From Pseudisothecium myosuroides (Eukaryota; Streptophyta; Bryopsida; Hypnales; Lembophyllaceae), in the NCBI GenBank assembly GCA_951799445.1, contig CATOGU010000031.1:1-64000 (forward strand): a DNA stretch of 64,000 nucleotides, in the 5' to 3' direction. The notes beneath the pieces are model-generated. The model ran no database searches. It was not told the DNA's origin and worked only from the letters and a program-made list of their open reading frames with translations. A program made the translations under genes and the position numbers. This document shows positions 13,301-25,133 of the stretch, piece by piece (positions within the stretch are counted from its first letter, which is position 1; the number at the start of each line of letters is the position of its first letter).

Positions 13301-14710
13301 AAAAGGTATTAGTAACCCATGTAAGATTTGACCACCCCAACTATCTATTTTTGGCCCAAAACAAAAGCACCATCTTGTAGATGGCTAAGAACCCTTTCCA
13401 AAGGCAACTTGCACTCCTTCATCCGACCCTTATGCCAACGGCGGCGGACGGATGAAGTTTGAAAAATCAGAACTTCATCCGCTCGTACCTCTTGCATAGA
13501 ATGTCCAATGAACAAGTGCCACGTCATTCCGGGCTCCTACGAGTAAGGCCTATGACGTCATGTCCTCGAAATGGAAACGCCCTTCTTTCTACAAAAGCTC
13601 CAACCTCGCCACTTGGAGATAGGACCCCAATGGATATCTAATTTTAGCCTAATATAATTCCACCACCTTGTAGATGCTTCTAAGTGCTTTCCAAAAATGT
13701 CTTGCCCTTAAAAATCCAACGTCAAAAAAAGGCGCAATGGACGGATGAAGTTTGAAAAATCAGAACTTCATCCGCTCGTACCTCTTGCATAGAATGTCCA
13801 ATGTACGAGCGCCACGTCATTCCGGGCTCCTAAGGGTAAGACCTAAGACGTCATGTCCTCGAAATGGAAACGCCCTTCTTTCTACAAAAGCTCAAACCTA
13901 GCCACTCAGAGATAGGACCCCAATGAATATCTAATTTTAGCCTAATGTAAGCCCACCACCTTGTAGATGCTTTTACGCGCTTTCCAAAAATGTCTTGCAC
14001 TTAAAAATCCAACGTCAAATTTAGCGGCAGTTGATGGATGAAGTTTGAAAATCAGAACTTCATCCGTCCATATCTCTTGCATACGATGTCCAATGTACGA
14101 GTGCCACATCATGTTATCACCCGCACAAGAATGTCTATCCATAAATCCACTCAAAAATGAAATAAGAGGCCTTCCACGAGACTCCAACATGCTCCCCATT
14201 CCTCTAGGTACCCCAAAATCAAAGTTACTATTTGTAGAAGTACAAGATATTTTTGGGTAGCTCTTGTCAAGCCCATTCCGAAAAGTTAGTTCTCTTGAGA
14301 AAATTCTCCAAATGGAATCCGCAATAGCCAAGTCAAACCTGTAGACCCTAAAGTCAAAGTTGCTATATCTCACAAATCAAGAAAAAATTAGCGTTCTAGT
14401 TCGCGTTTTTGGAATCGCAATGTCTGCTAATGGGGGGGTAGGTGCAATAAAAACAACACCAAAAAAGGCCATACCCCTAGGAACCCTCTTGTAAACCCTA
14501 AAGGACATGAAACCCTTGAATAGGGTTTCTACATAACACAGCATTTTCAAAAATGGTTTGGCTTTTTGGAATCCTTGTGAGATTTCGGTCAACATTGATG
14601 TAGAAACCTCATGCCAAATCCTAACAGATAAAGACTTCAAAAAGCCCAGGGACGCCCCTGTAACCCTAAACCCTAAAACCCTAAACCCTAAACCCTTAAA
14701 CCCTAAACCC

Positions 14711-15563
14711 TACCCTAAACTTTCAACTCTGACCTAGGTTATGATTAGTTCAGTACCAGCAAGTGTGCCACCCAAGGGAAGACCACCAATCAAAGCCAAT
14801 AGGATTCTAATGCAAATGAACAACTGATTCAATGTCCCTATGGTCCTTCAATTTTCAGTACGAGAGACCTGCTAAGATCCTAAACCCTAAACCCCTAAAT
14901 CCATTAAACATCATTGGGACTATTGAAACCCTGTGCTGTTGCCACACCCTAAATCCAAAATTAAAAGTCATTCAAAAAATCAAAAACAACTCTAACAATC
15001 CTAAACTTTCCCAATGTAGGTCCAAACGCCACCCAACCAAGCCCATGCACCCCTCCTTGCCAAGGGCTTTCCAATGGTACCAAACATGCCCCCGCAATCA
15101 AATTTAAAGTAATTTCCTAATTTTTTGACCCGTAAATACTTTGAAATTCAATAACTTCCATTCCGTAACTCCAAACGCCACAAAACAAAGCCCGTGCACC
15201 CCTCCTCACCGAGGGCTTTCCAATGGTACCAAGCATGACCGGGGAGGCGCACGGTCCGGGAGATCCCAACGTGACAAACAAAACAAACAAACAAACAAAC
15301 AAACAGACACCCTGAGTGTCTTAAGGTATGGATTTGAAGAATGCCCTAACCAAATAATCTCTTATCTAGTCTTTAGGATTTTAAATAATACATGGAGCAT
15401 TTGAAGCTGGATCTTTAACTTGCATTCATGCTACACTGGACCAAGATGCTATCTTCCAGTTTCCTTGACAACTCCGGTCTTTTCAAAGAAATTCATAATA
15501 GAGATTCAAGTAGCAGTCACATGATGAGTTCATTTTTAAATTTTTGCTCATACTTTTACTTGG
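14711..15563. other. Unique DNA with short repeats, no gene
   Basis: Transition from satellite to unique sequence. It holds a short telomere-like fragment near 14880-14900 and a diverged ~149-bp direct duplication: CCAAACGCCAC through GGGCTTTCCAATGGTACCA at 15021-15090 and again at 15170-15239. An (AAAC)n tract follows at about 15276-15305. The open frames here are short and show no recognisable domain. Confidence 0.6.
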
Positions 15564-16184
15564 TCTTTTCAGGCTCTCTCTTTGATAAATGTTCATTAGT
15601 CAATTAGTTCCTCAAGGGGAAAATATTAACTGATCCCTAGGCTTGGTTTGAGTTCTTCGTGGCTTCTTTATTGTAGTACTCCACTATCTAGTCCAGTCCA
15701 TTTGCAAAATCAACGAGGACATAATTGGCATTCGCACCAGTAGAGATTAACATGAGGAGCTTACTATCATGACCATTTGTGTTGGGAACTGTTACATTCA
15801 GATACTTCCATAACAAGACCATGACAACCCACATTTTAGAACCTCTAAAGCAATGCATTTTTCATTAGTTTCTAATTATTCCTGGAAGACTCTAGGCTCT
15901 CTAAATAGTATTCCTCCCTGTTCATGATTCCGAAAAGGTAATTGCTCTGAAAGAATTGGGTTAAACAGAATTTATGTAATTGCCTGTACTAACACGCCAT
16001 CATTATAACTGTCGAGCTAATCACAGGACAGACAACCATCACAGTCGAGCTAATTACAGAACAAACGACCGTCACAACAAGAAAGGGAAGAGGCATTTAT
16101 GGAGACGTCGAAGGTGTCCAAATTTTTCAAATTCTAAACCCTGAATCTCATGCCCGGATTGAAGGCGGAACCCAAAGAGGGAAC

Positions 16185-16330
16185 TCACAACAGGATCTTA
16201 TGACCATTTAAGCAGTTGCGGGGGCATCTGTTGCTGAGCTGATCCCATTCTTCTACTGCTCGAATGTATTGAGCATAAATCAATCGTCGATAGGATCGTC
16301 TTACTCTAAATTCAAGATGCACATAGACGA
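16185..16330 (-). other. Possible 3' exon of the modular-protein gene, copy A
   Basis: A minus-strand open stretch ending in a Cys-containing tail (RCPRNCLNGHKILL) is kept in frame and without indels in both copies of the duplicated block. It lies 160 bp downstream of the main frame, so it could be a 3' exon or simply recently duplicated non-coding DNA. No clear splice pair was fixed. Confidence 0.25.
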
Positions 16331-16493
16331 AAACTCGCATGCACCTATTCAACAAGGAAGAATGAAACACAAGCAAGCATCTGGCGAAATCAAACATTAA
16401 TGGGAAGAAAAATGCTTCCAGCAGTAGAAAGATTGAAAGAGTCTGCTTCAAAGCTCATGAACCAGATGGCTCCCAAACATGTTTGGACCTACA

Positions 16494-17501
16494 TCATGGA
16501 CTCCATTTCCTGAAACCCATGATTGCCGCATTTGAACCTTGCCCCCGACTACTACACGCTGCTCTCTCTCTAGAAAGAGGAACAGGATCGGGTTGAAGAA
16601 GTTCGGTGTAAGGCACCCTACGATCAGCCAATCTAGCACGAAGGGGTAGTGCATGTGGTGTTGGACGCAGGAGATCGGGTTTGAATTTGGGTTCCCCGAT
16701 AATTTTCGGGGGCATCGTTCTTGCCAGTGGGCCCTTGCGGTCGGTATCGCAAACTGGTACGTCCACCGCCCCTGAACCCTCTCCATCTCCACTGCACAGA
16801 GGGAGGTTGTGTCCAATTGGATCCCCAATTTGCTGCTCATCTGTGCTACATGGAGCAAGGCCATGTTTGACCAAATCCTTGACAATCTTTACAGGCATCG
16901 TCCTTACCACCTGGCCCTTCCAAGTAGGTCTGCAATCCGGCACATCCACCAAAGGTTGACCCTCTCCATCTCCACTGCATGGAGCAGGGCCACGTCCAAC
17001 CAAATCCCCGATATGCTGCCCATCTGCGCTGCATGAAGCAAGGCCACTTCCAACAGGCCCCTCCATTTTTGTGGGCATCGATCTTGCCACAAGGCCCTTG
17101 CGACGGGGCCTGCAAATTGGTTCATCCACCAACCCTGGACCCTCTTTGTCCTCACTGCACGGAAGGAGTTTGTTTTCGATTGGATCTACAATTCGCTGGA
17201 CGTCTGCACTGTATGCAGCAAGGTCATGCCCAACCAGATCTTGTGCTTGATGTTCAGCTTTGCTATCCATCTCCCCTTCAGAATCAGACGTCAAAATCAA
17301 TGGATTTTCACGCCCCAAGCCCAGCACATCCCCCCCCCCCCCCGGACTCTCTGTGTGTCCACCGAATTGGGTAAAATCAAGTCCATATGGATCCTCAATC
17401 TGTTGCCCCTCCTCCCCATCTGACCATGCAATGGGCTCGAAGGCACAGGAGTCCCCAGCCAGGGACACGGCATCCTGTCCAAGCTTATCGTCCGACGCCA
17501 T
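16494..17501 (-). CDS. Acidic modular protein with Cys-containing repeats, duplicated-block copy A
   Basis: No known family recognised. The frame is also open upstream to an ATG at 17540, giving 348 residues with a hydrophobic start (LWLWGVWFF). I prefer the internal ATG at 17501, because it sits in a strong context (GCCATGG) that is kept in copy B and gives a 335-residue protein. If the longer form is used, the leader would resemble a signal peptide. Near residue 65 is PLILTSDSEGE, which looks like a SUMO-interaction motif: a hydrophobic strand followed by acidic and Ser residues. Then come about three ~60-residue modules, each with two half-repeats of the type CSxDGxG, VDxPxC and KGxxxRxMPxK. 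The C-terminal ~65 residues are basic and proline-rich. The copies differ only by in-frame indels inside this frame, which argues for real coding. Long frames on the opposite strand are compositional shadows. A poly-C run near 17330 within the gene is an assembly-error risk. Confidence 0.6.
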   Translation of the reverse strand: MASDDKLGQDAVSLAGDSCAFEPIAWSDGEEGQQIEDPYGLDFTQFGGHTESPGGGGDVLGLGRENPLILTSDSEGEMDSKAEHQAQDLVGHDLAAYSADVQRIVDPIENKLLPCSEDKEGPGLVDEPICRPRRKGLVARSMPTKMEGPVGSGLASCSADGQHIGDLVGRGPAPCSGDGEGQPLVDVPDCRPTWKGQVVRTMPVKIVKDLVKHGLAPCSTDEQQIGDPIGHNLPLCSGDGEGSGAVDVPVCDTDRKGPLARTMPPKIIGEPKFKPDLLRPTPHALPLRARLADRRVPYTELLQPDPVPLSRERAACSSRGQGSNAAIMGFRKWSP

Positions 17502-17919
17502 GGCCGCACTGAAGAACCATACACCCCACAACCACAGCATTCAGAATAGTACCTGTAGACATGGAGCTAGTGAAATCATTGCTACGAACGGTAATGTGTA
17601 CAGAAAGGCTTTGAGGTGCGTTGCCACAACATACATGTCGTGGGTGTTGGGTGAAGTTGTCACCTGCAGAGAGAAATATTTCCAGACCAAACAAAACCCT
17701 AAACCCTTACAACCGACGCGCTGTAAATCACGGGCTTAAGAGAGGAAATGAACATCTGGAAACCAACCCAAAATGAGATTCTCACTGGTTCAGCTCCTGG
17801 CCAGCACCTCCTGCTTGTGTAGCCTAGTTGTATTTGAGATTGGACACAAGAGAAGATATGTTTGCATTTGCATGTGTCTAGTTGTTCACGGCCATCAATT
17901 AACCCCAAATTTTGAGCAG

Positions 17920-18115
17920 TTCACTATGTGTGCACGGCAATAGAACTGGCAGTTGTAGGCATGTGCATGGCGATCAACCTTAAACTACCGGCAGTTAACT
18001 ACATGTGCATGGTGTACACTCAGCACTACTCGCAGTTGCAAGCATGTTCATGGCCACCAGTCCAAAACTAGTGGCAGTAGTCTATGTGCTTGCTGCCTTC
18101 AATACTAAATTCTAT
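17920..18115. repeat. Degenerate ~55-60 bp minisatellite, copy A
   Basis: Words of the form GGCAGTTG, GCATGTGCATGGCGATCAA and ACTACTCGCAGTTGCAAGC recur about four times at roughly 55-60 bp spacing. A matching cluster lies in copy B at 63545-63715. Confidence 0.55.
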
Positions 18116-18390
18116 AGGTAGTTGTGTGGGACCATGCTCTTGTCCACCTCCTCATGGAAACCTTGCCAACTGGTCATTTGTTTTGGAAATTAGTGCCAAG
18201 GAGATTGAATTGTGGTACAACAAGGCATAAAATGGTAGTCTACCTTTTTCACTGAGTAATGTCAGCATCTTCTTGAAGAAATAATTTATATCGTTTTTTC
18301 TTGACTACAATTTTTACTCAATTTTCTAATAAAATATGTTGGACAAGGTTAAGTTTGCATCCTCCAACCATCCCATTGTTGGAATTATTG

Positions 18391-20224
18391 TAGTTGACTT
18401 CAATCTTAGAGATATAAACTATTTGTACTTCACTTCAGAACCTACATCCACTGAACATGAATGGAAATTGAGTGTTTTTTTTTCTAGTGATACCTTCCCC
18501 CAACACTTTTGACTAGGTTCTTCAACTCAAAAATTAGAAAATCAAGATATTAGTGCAAAAACTAAAGTTAAAAAAATGTAAACCGAAAAATATAGTTTGG
18601 GAACTCAAGGTGTACAAAGAATTGTTTTCTTGAATTTAGATGCAATTGTCTTGCAATTTATAAGGTCTAATTCTCTAAAATATATTCTATGCCTTTTTTT
18701 TACTGATCTAGTACAACATTTTACAATAAAATATATTAAAAAAAAATTATTTCCTACTCTTTGCCATATAAATGGCAAATTTAGGTCATTTTTGATGGAA
18801 AAAGATCTTCCACATGTTTGGGTTTAATAATTATAAAATATTCTCAAGCAGGGATATATTATACTAAATGGGGTTTCTTGCACATTAAAGATCATATGCT
18901 AAATAACTTGAAAAAACTTAATCCTGGAGTACTCCAATGTCCTTATTCCATAAATACCCAATGCACCATAATTTGGAGTTGGATTTATGTCATAAATGCC
19001 CAAGCGCACCATATTTTGGTGTTGTTTTAACTCTAAAATTTAAATGAAATCTTACCATGATATTGTTTTTAATATTTTTTAGTTAAATACCATCCAAAGT
19101 CTATTATAAGCATCAAAAATCTAATTTTGAAAAAACGAATGTTTATGATTTTTGTATCAAAGATCTTGTGCAAGGGATGTCTAGTGCAAATATTGAATTT
19201 GTAATAGAAGATTTATTGAAGATGTGCCTAAAGTACATTTGATCTTGGATTAAAACTTTACATTTGCATTTACTTTTAAAAAGTTGTAGAAGATTTTAGG
19301 AAGCCACATATTGATCATAGTTATGCACGTTACATTCTTTAACCTCACATGTTTTTTCATGGCTTCAATTTTAGATTTGACATGTAAAAAGAGGATCGAA
19401 AGATTTTTAAAGAACTTTCAAGATCATAAAACCTTTACGATCAAAAAATATAATCTTTCAATTCGTAAATGATACTTTTTTTTTTTTTTTTTTTTTTTTC
19501 TCTTGAGATCACTAGATCGATGATACATCTAGTTAGAATTTGTAAAGGTATTATTTATTTTTACAGTGACAAATCTCATCAAAATATGGATTTCTTTTGT
19601 TTAGTTTTTTTGAGTGAACTTTAGAAAGCTTTAAAAAGGCCTTGAGAAAAATACAACAATTTTTTATGGACAAAATGTTCCTTTTTTTTGCAACTGCTAA
19701 ATTCATATTTGCAACTAAAAATCCAGAACCCTGTACCTAACATCAAGGCACACAACCTCAAACCCAAATCAGTTAAAAAAAAAATTACTAAGAAGTGTGA
19801 TCAATCTTTATTTGGGGAGGATGAAGGGGTTGAAGTCAAAGGCCTCTTTAGGAAAGTATGAAAAAAAAGATCTATAGACATTGCAAGTACGTTTTTGTAA
19901 TTATTAGGATTAAAGATCATATTCAATTACATTTTTTTTTCTTATCATTAGGATATTTTTAAAAAATAAAAAAAATAAAAAAATCACCACAATACTTTAT
20001 GGTCTACATTTTGTAATTAAATATGAATTCTAAAATTATGGTCACCTATTTAAAACTTAAAACTCAAAAGTTGCAAATTTAATTCCCCCATAATAATACT
20101 CCAAAATCTTCCTTTGAAATTCTACAACATCTATTGTAATTTTTAAACTTAAGCAATTCCAAAGACCATCATAAAATGATTATGTGTAAACATTCAAGTA
20201 TACCAAATCTTGGGATGCTTGATC
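18391..20224. other. AT-rich intergenic DNA, no gene seen
   Basis: Strongly AT-rich with many homopolymer runs, the longest a poly-T of about 29 bases near 19471-19499. Open frames are short (70-76 codons), low in complexity and match nothing known. Confidence 0.6.
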
Positions 20225-20757
20225 AAACCACTCCCCATTTAGATTCCCAAGTCACCACAACTTCTTATTCCATATTTTTTTTGAACCTTACATCTAATCA
20301 CTCCCCATTTTTATTTCTAAATCACAACCACTCCTCATTCCATATTTTTTTGAACCCTCAATTAAAATCAGCCCTCACTCGGATCCCTAAATCACCACCA
20401 CTTCTCATTCCATATTTTTTCTGACCCTTAGATCAAATCAAACCCCATCTTGTTTTTCCAAGTCATCACCACTTCTCATCCCATATTTTTCTTCATCCTT
20501 AGATTAAATCACTTCCCACTTTTATTTTCCAAGTCATCACCACTCCTTATTCCATATTTTTTTTTGACCTTTACATCAAATCATTCCCCATTTTTACCCC
20601 CCAAGTTACCACCACTTCTCATTCCACACTGTTTTTGACCCTTAGATCAAATCACTCCCCATTTTGATTTTAAAAGTCCCCTCCACTTTTCATTCCATAT
20701 TTCTTTTGACCCTTAGATTAAGTCACTTTTTATTTTTTATTGGTAAGTCACCACCAC
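20225..20757. repeat. 71-bp minisatellite, about seven copies
   Basis: Pyrimidine-rich tandem repeat. The landmark CTCATTCCATATTTTT recurs near 20267, 20337, 20407, 20478, 20549, 20621 and 20691, spaced 70-72 bp apart. Each unit also has AAATCACTCCCCATTTT, AAGTCACCACCACTT and GACCCTTAGATCAAATCA blocks. The copies are diverged and some carry small deletions. The plus-strand frames here (62-82 codons) are artefacts of the repeat. Confidence 0.9.
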
Positions 20758-22941
20758 CAGCTTAAAAATAAATGATTAAAAATAAATTTTTCTTTCTAGC
20801 TTAAAACCCTCAAATTGATTTTTAAATAAGTATGTTTATATTAGTAGAGTTATATTTATATTAGTAAAAAGGTTATGCTTTAAATCCCACCCTGTATTGG
20901 AGTTTCATAAAGAATAGTTTTAGCAACAAAATTGATGAAGACAAGTTGCCTAAGGATGACAAACCTACGATGAAGCTCCAGGGGGGATAGCTCCACCTAT
21001 GTGATGAAAATAAAACTCTACTCGACAAATTAGGGTATTTGAAGTCAACATCACTATATGGAATGCCTTTAAAAACCAGGGTTCAAACTAACCCTACATT
21101 TCTCCTCCAATACAAATGGCAAGAATAATTAAATTTGGTGTGTCACTGAACCCTAAAACCTTGTTAGGGAACCCTAAAACCCTACAACTTTTAAGTTTAC
21201 CGTAGCTGCGCACCTAACAGTGCTACACCCTACTTGTTCTACTACATAGGATTTAGGTGCTGAACCCTAAACCCTTTGCCATATCCTAAATGAACTACCT
21301 GGTGTTTCTATTCTACCCCACTAATAGATTTGCAAGCACCATAATGATCACAAAGGCTCTCCTTGGTTACCATTAGGTGCTCCTTGGCCAGTCTCCAACT
21401 TCTAAAATAAAATTGTTTTGAAAGGTTTGACAATCATCATCTCCATTCACCAATTTACCCCCTTTGATAGCATCCCCCTTCCTAACTTCCTTTTTTCTAG
21501 CGATTTTTCCCATCCTGCAATAAAGAAACACAAATATAATGTTAAATAACCATTCAAAATATTATAATACATTCATTATAAAGGTTCATCACTTAATTAA
21601 CCAAATTTAAACATGCCTACATTTTATAAACTAAATACAAAAAAAAAAAAATACTTCCATAAAAATATAATTTTGTGAATGGCCCCCAATCCTGAATGAT
21701 CGACACACATCACGCATTGTGGAATATTACTTTCTTTAAGTCCTATGAAAAGCTAATCTGATAGCACTACAGTGTAGGCTATATTTCCATGACACCAAAA
21801 TCCATTTCACATAATTATATTCTAATCAAAATCTACAGTTCTAAAGGAAATAGAGGGCGAATGTACCCCAGCACTATGAGTATGCGTTGCACAGATATTG
21901 ATGTTTGGTGGGAGCTATCCTACTGTGTTAACTTACGAATAATATACCGATCAAAATGTCCTAAACTGCCAACCCATTGCACACATGATGATAACTGAAT
22001 GGCGAGGGACAAGTTTACAAGGACCCAACAAAGTTTGTGTTTAAACACAACAAATACGAATCCAAAAAATAGTAGAACAGGTCGAAAACTCACTGCACCA
22101 CAATGAACAATAGCCTTCAGCTCCTTCAGGTGACGCGATTTCCCACCAACTTTAATCTGTTCCACACAAAGCATACAGTCTTGAGCATATAGTGTTGACC
22201 TGCATATTTTATAAACTAAATACAAAAAAGGGACAATACTTCAATGAAAATATAACTTTGTGAATGGCCCTCCATCGTAAATAATCGACACAAACCACGC
22301 ATTGTGGGGCATCTTTCTTTAAGCTAATCTGATAGCACTACACTGTAGGCTATATTCCGCTCACACCTAAACCCATTTGACAAAAATATACGAAGGAGTC
22401 CCACCGAATGGATTGCTTTTTTGATTCCAAAGATAATTGCCCCCAGGTATGTAACTCCCCTATTATATGGCCTTGCTAATGATCACTTGTAATGCATTTT
22501 AGTCTAATTTCAAGGGTTTGAATTTATTTTGATGTACAATATTTTTTTAGCCTTTCCAACAAAGAGTTTCAAAAATGTAATTATGTATGATTCGAATATT
22601 TTTAGAGAACAATAATAACACTAAAAAACTAGTTATATGGCGTTTTGTAATATGTGCATCATGGAACAGGGTACCCACGTTTCTAGGCTAACCTTTTGAA
22701 TAAAAATTTAAGATTTGTTTAGTATATATATAATACCTTGTGAATGAATTTTAATTTTAAATGGAAAGGACTTCTTCTAGTATGGATTCTCTAAAATTAT
22801 GCATCAATGTCAAAATCCTTCATGTTGATATTCTTTTTTTTTTGGTACAACATTTTTAATACATCATTTTTTTTGAAAATTGGTCTTCGCCTTCCTCCTT
22901 GGTCCCCTTAATTTGAGAGGGTTTTTGATGAAAGTCATCTT
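20758..22941. other. Intergenic DNA with a ~200-bp dispersed duplication
   Basis: No gene recognised. 21613-21811 and 22197-22381 are diverged direct copies, 584 bp apart, sharing ATTTTATAAACTAAATAC, TTGTGAATGGCCC, CACGCATTGTGG and CTAATCTGATAGCACTACA. A separate stretch at 21202-21260 (GTAGCTGCGCACCTAACAG through ATTTAGGT) is a diverged copy of 29975-30044. Several telomere-like words lie at 21155-21275. Confidence 0.6.
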
Positions 22942-25133
22942 TTAACCCCTAAATGCCCAAGTCTTGTTTTCATCCTCCTGAAATTTGCCCTAGATTGAAC
23001 CCTGAAGCCAACATTTTGATAAGTTGACTCGATTTTTTTTTGAATTGTTAACCGTACAAATTCAAAGTAGACATGTTAGAGATCACGTAGGAAAAAAAAA
23101 CACAACAATATCATTCAAGGATTGAGAGATTATAATGTTTGATCATCAGGGTGTTAAAACTATGAAAATCTTTGAGCTCTCTTTTTGCTTGCCAAATCCA
23201 AAAAACTCAAGACCAAAAAAATATGAAGTTGAAGGGCCTAACAAATGTAACCCCAATCAATTTATGATTCCTCAAAATCTACTGTACAATTTTTTTGAAC
23301 GAATTTTGAATGTGATTTTTTCTCCAAGATCTAGTCTATTTGAGGCCCATTTCCAAGAGCTCTCAACACTACGGGAAGTCAAGATTGCAATGGGTATTCT
23401 TGTATAGAAACTTGAATAGAAAAATCACTATCATTTATTTTCAAGATCGGATTTTTGGTGCTAGAATTAGACTTTAACAAGAATCTTTCGAAAATATAAA
23501 CTACTCAAAATAGCAATTGGGTTTAAGGGTTTATGTAACTTCAAAGTTTCTTTGACACCACATTCGGGTGCTTTGGGCATTCAGTGGTTTGAACAATTGA
23601 ATGCCAATGACCCTTGTGTACAATAGAGGAGATGCATCCCGAGCAGTTGTCATATGATACTGTACGGAATGGTTTCAAATTTCAAATATCACAAGTTCTT
23701 GACAAGTTGATGAATTGCAATTCAACGCTTTCAGCGCTACATATTTACAAATGTTTATGAAATTGTGTGAGAAATTGCAATGTGAATTTCTCAAGGAGCT
23801 CATGCAGTGTCTCTATTTTTTCAGTGCTTCACAATGCAATGTCATTTATTGGAAGAGTATACGTAACCCCTAAAAGAATATTTGTCTCCTCAAGAGAGAA
23901 ATTGGATTTTGGACAAGTTCCTATGGTCAAAAAAATTTCACGACTTTTTAAAAATTAGTATTTCCTCTTGGTTTATATTTTTGTTAGCATGGAAAGCTTA
24001 GGTTCATTCCATTTGGATGAGTGATTCCAAAGTTGTGAAGCCCGTTGTTTTCTGGGCCAGCCTAGCAACTTCTTTAGAAATAATGTACTGGATGTCCTTT
24101 TCAACTCGTTTTTTGTAATTATGGGTGATTGCAAGGAACACTCGTATTATTTTGCATCACACCTGGCATGCTAACATGTTTTTAGGTCATTATGGATCCG
24201 AATGGCTTAAGATTTATAGGAAATGTGCTCGTGACCATTATACACCTTGCCCAATTTTTATTATGTTGTTTCTTTCTATTATCTGAAAAATCAATATTAC
24301 AAGACTATATCCATGTTCAGTTGACATGTGTGAAGGACACACTAGCTCAAATGATGTTCAAATTTCAAACCAAAAAAAAACTTGGGAAAATAAGGTGCTC
24401 AAAACCCAAATGAGAATGTATGCTACATCCCAAAATTTATTCATCTTTCAAACTAAGTTCAAAAACCTATGAAGTAGTCTACTTTAAAAGAGTCCATCCT
24501 CTTCCAATTGCCCCTATTATTAGCCCTAGAATGGATATAACGTGGTTTGTAACCCTTAAAGTCCCATTGGCTCTAGAAGAACCAAGATGCAACTTCAGGC
24601 AGGTTCATATGGTCTCCATATTCATCAATATTTTCTAAAACTTTTTGCACAGCTAGAAAAACACAAAAGCTTTTTGGGAATATAATTTTTTATTTCAATT
24701 GGTGCTTGGGAGCAAAAGTTATGGCACAAAAAGCCAGAAACAAAGGTTGGCGGACAACACAAAAAAACACAAAAATTTAAATTTTAGTTCGAAAAAAAAT
24801 CACTAAAAAATTATATTTTTGTCTATATGTAAAACTCTGATTCATTCTATTTGGACTAGTGATGAAAAAGTTATGGACAATCTTGTTTTTCGGGCAATCT
24901 GAGGTTGTTCTTGAAATAAAAAATTGTCCAACTTTGAATGCTAATATCTTCCAATCCGTACGGTCAAATTTGATGAAATTTTAATCACATGATCCCAGGC
25001 AAGTGAAGTACAAGTTACTATGGCTAGATTCCTACACAAAATGTTTTTTGTGCTTTCTTGGGTGAATGTAGCGGAAATGGCAGCTTTGAGTGGTTTGGAT
25101 AGAAAAATAGCCTTAGGACTTCAAGGGGGTTAA
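22942..25133. mobile_element. TTAA-ended repeat family remnant(s), piggyBac-like termini
   Basis: The left edge TTAACCCCTAAATGCCCAAG at 22942 resembles the left terminus of the complete element at 38557. The right edge GGACTTCAAGGGGGTTAA at 25116-25133 is a matching, slightly altered right terminus. The last ~250 bp before it (GAATGCTAATATCTTCC..GGTCAAATTT..ATGGCAG..GAGTGGTTTGGATAGAAAA) match the right subterminal regions at 51835-52039 and 52520-52833. Whether 22942 and 25133 bound one 2.2-kb element or two remnants is uncertain; a further weak terminus lies near 23863. No transposase is encoded. Confidence 0.5.

Larger units (their letters stand above)
1641..14710. repeat. Subtelomeric satellite array, five ~2.6-kb units
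   Basis: Tandem direct repeat. Unit starts (GACTTCAAAAAGCCC) fall at 1641, 4181, 6794, 9407, 12020 and 14633. Four units are exactly 2,613 bp; the telomere-side unit is 2,540 bp because it has a shorter telomere-like stretch; the sixth is a stub that runs into unique DNA near 14710. All small reading frames recur unchanged in each unit, so the copies look essentially identical. That points to recent amplification or strong homogenisation. Reading frames of 60-143 codons occur on both strands in every unit, but none resembles a known protein and they follow the sub-repeats, so no gene is called. Confidence 0.97.
15564..18390. repeat. Segmental duplication, copy A (partner at 61121-63988)
   Basis: A block of about 2.8 kb that matches 61121-63988 in direct orientation, 45.6 kb away. 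Both copies start at TCTTTTCAGGCTCT and stay alignable to about GTTGG.ATT.TTG at the right edge. Differences are scattered substitutions and small indels. For example, a ~35-bp local duplication around 16026-16072 is present here and absent from copy B. Each copy carries one intact minus-strand reading frame. No terminal inverted repeats or target-site duplication were recognised, so a genomic duplication is preferred over a transposon, though an unknown element cannot be excluded. Confidence 0.93.

Noticed and set aside
2011..14640. Recurrent frames of 60-143 codons in each satellite unit
   Set aside because: They recur only because the units are near-identical, overlap sub-repeat structure, occur on both strands and resemble no protein.
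16448..16885. 145-codon alternate minus frame overlapping the modular gene
   Set aside because: Shifted-frame shadow; the matching frame exists in copy B only because the DNA is duplicated.
20176..20638. Plus-strand frames over the 71-bp minisatellite
   Set aside because: Low-complexity translation of a pyrimidine-rich repeat with no homology.
20225..20757. CRISPR-like array
   Set aside because: The repeats are diverged, contiguous and in a plant nuclear chromosome; there are no unique spacers.
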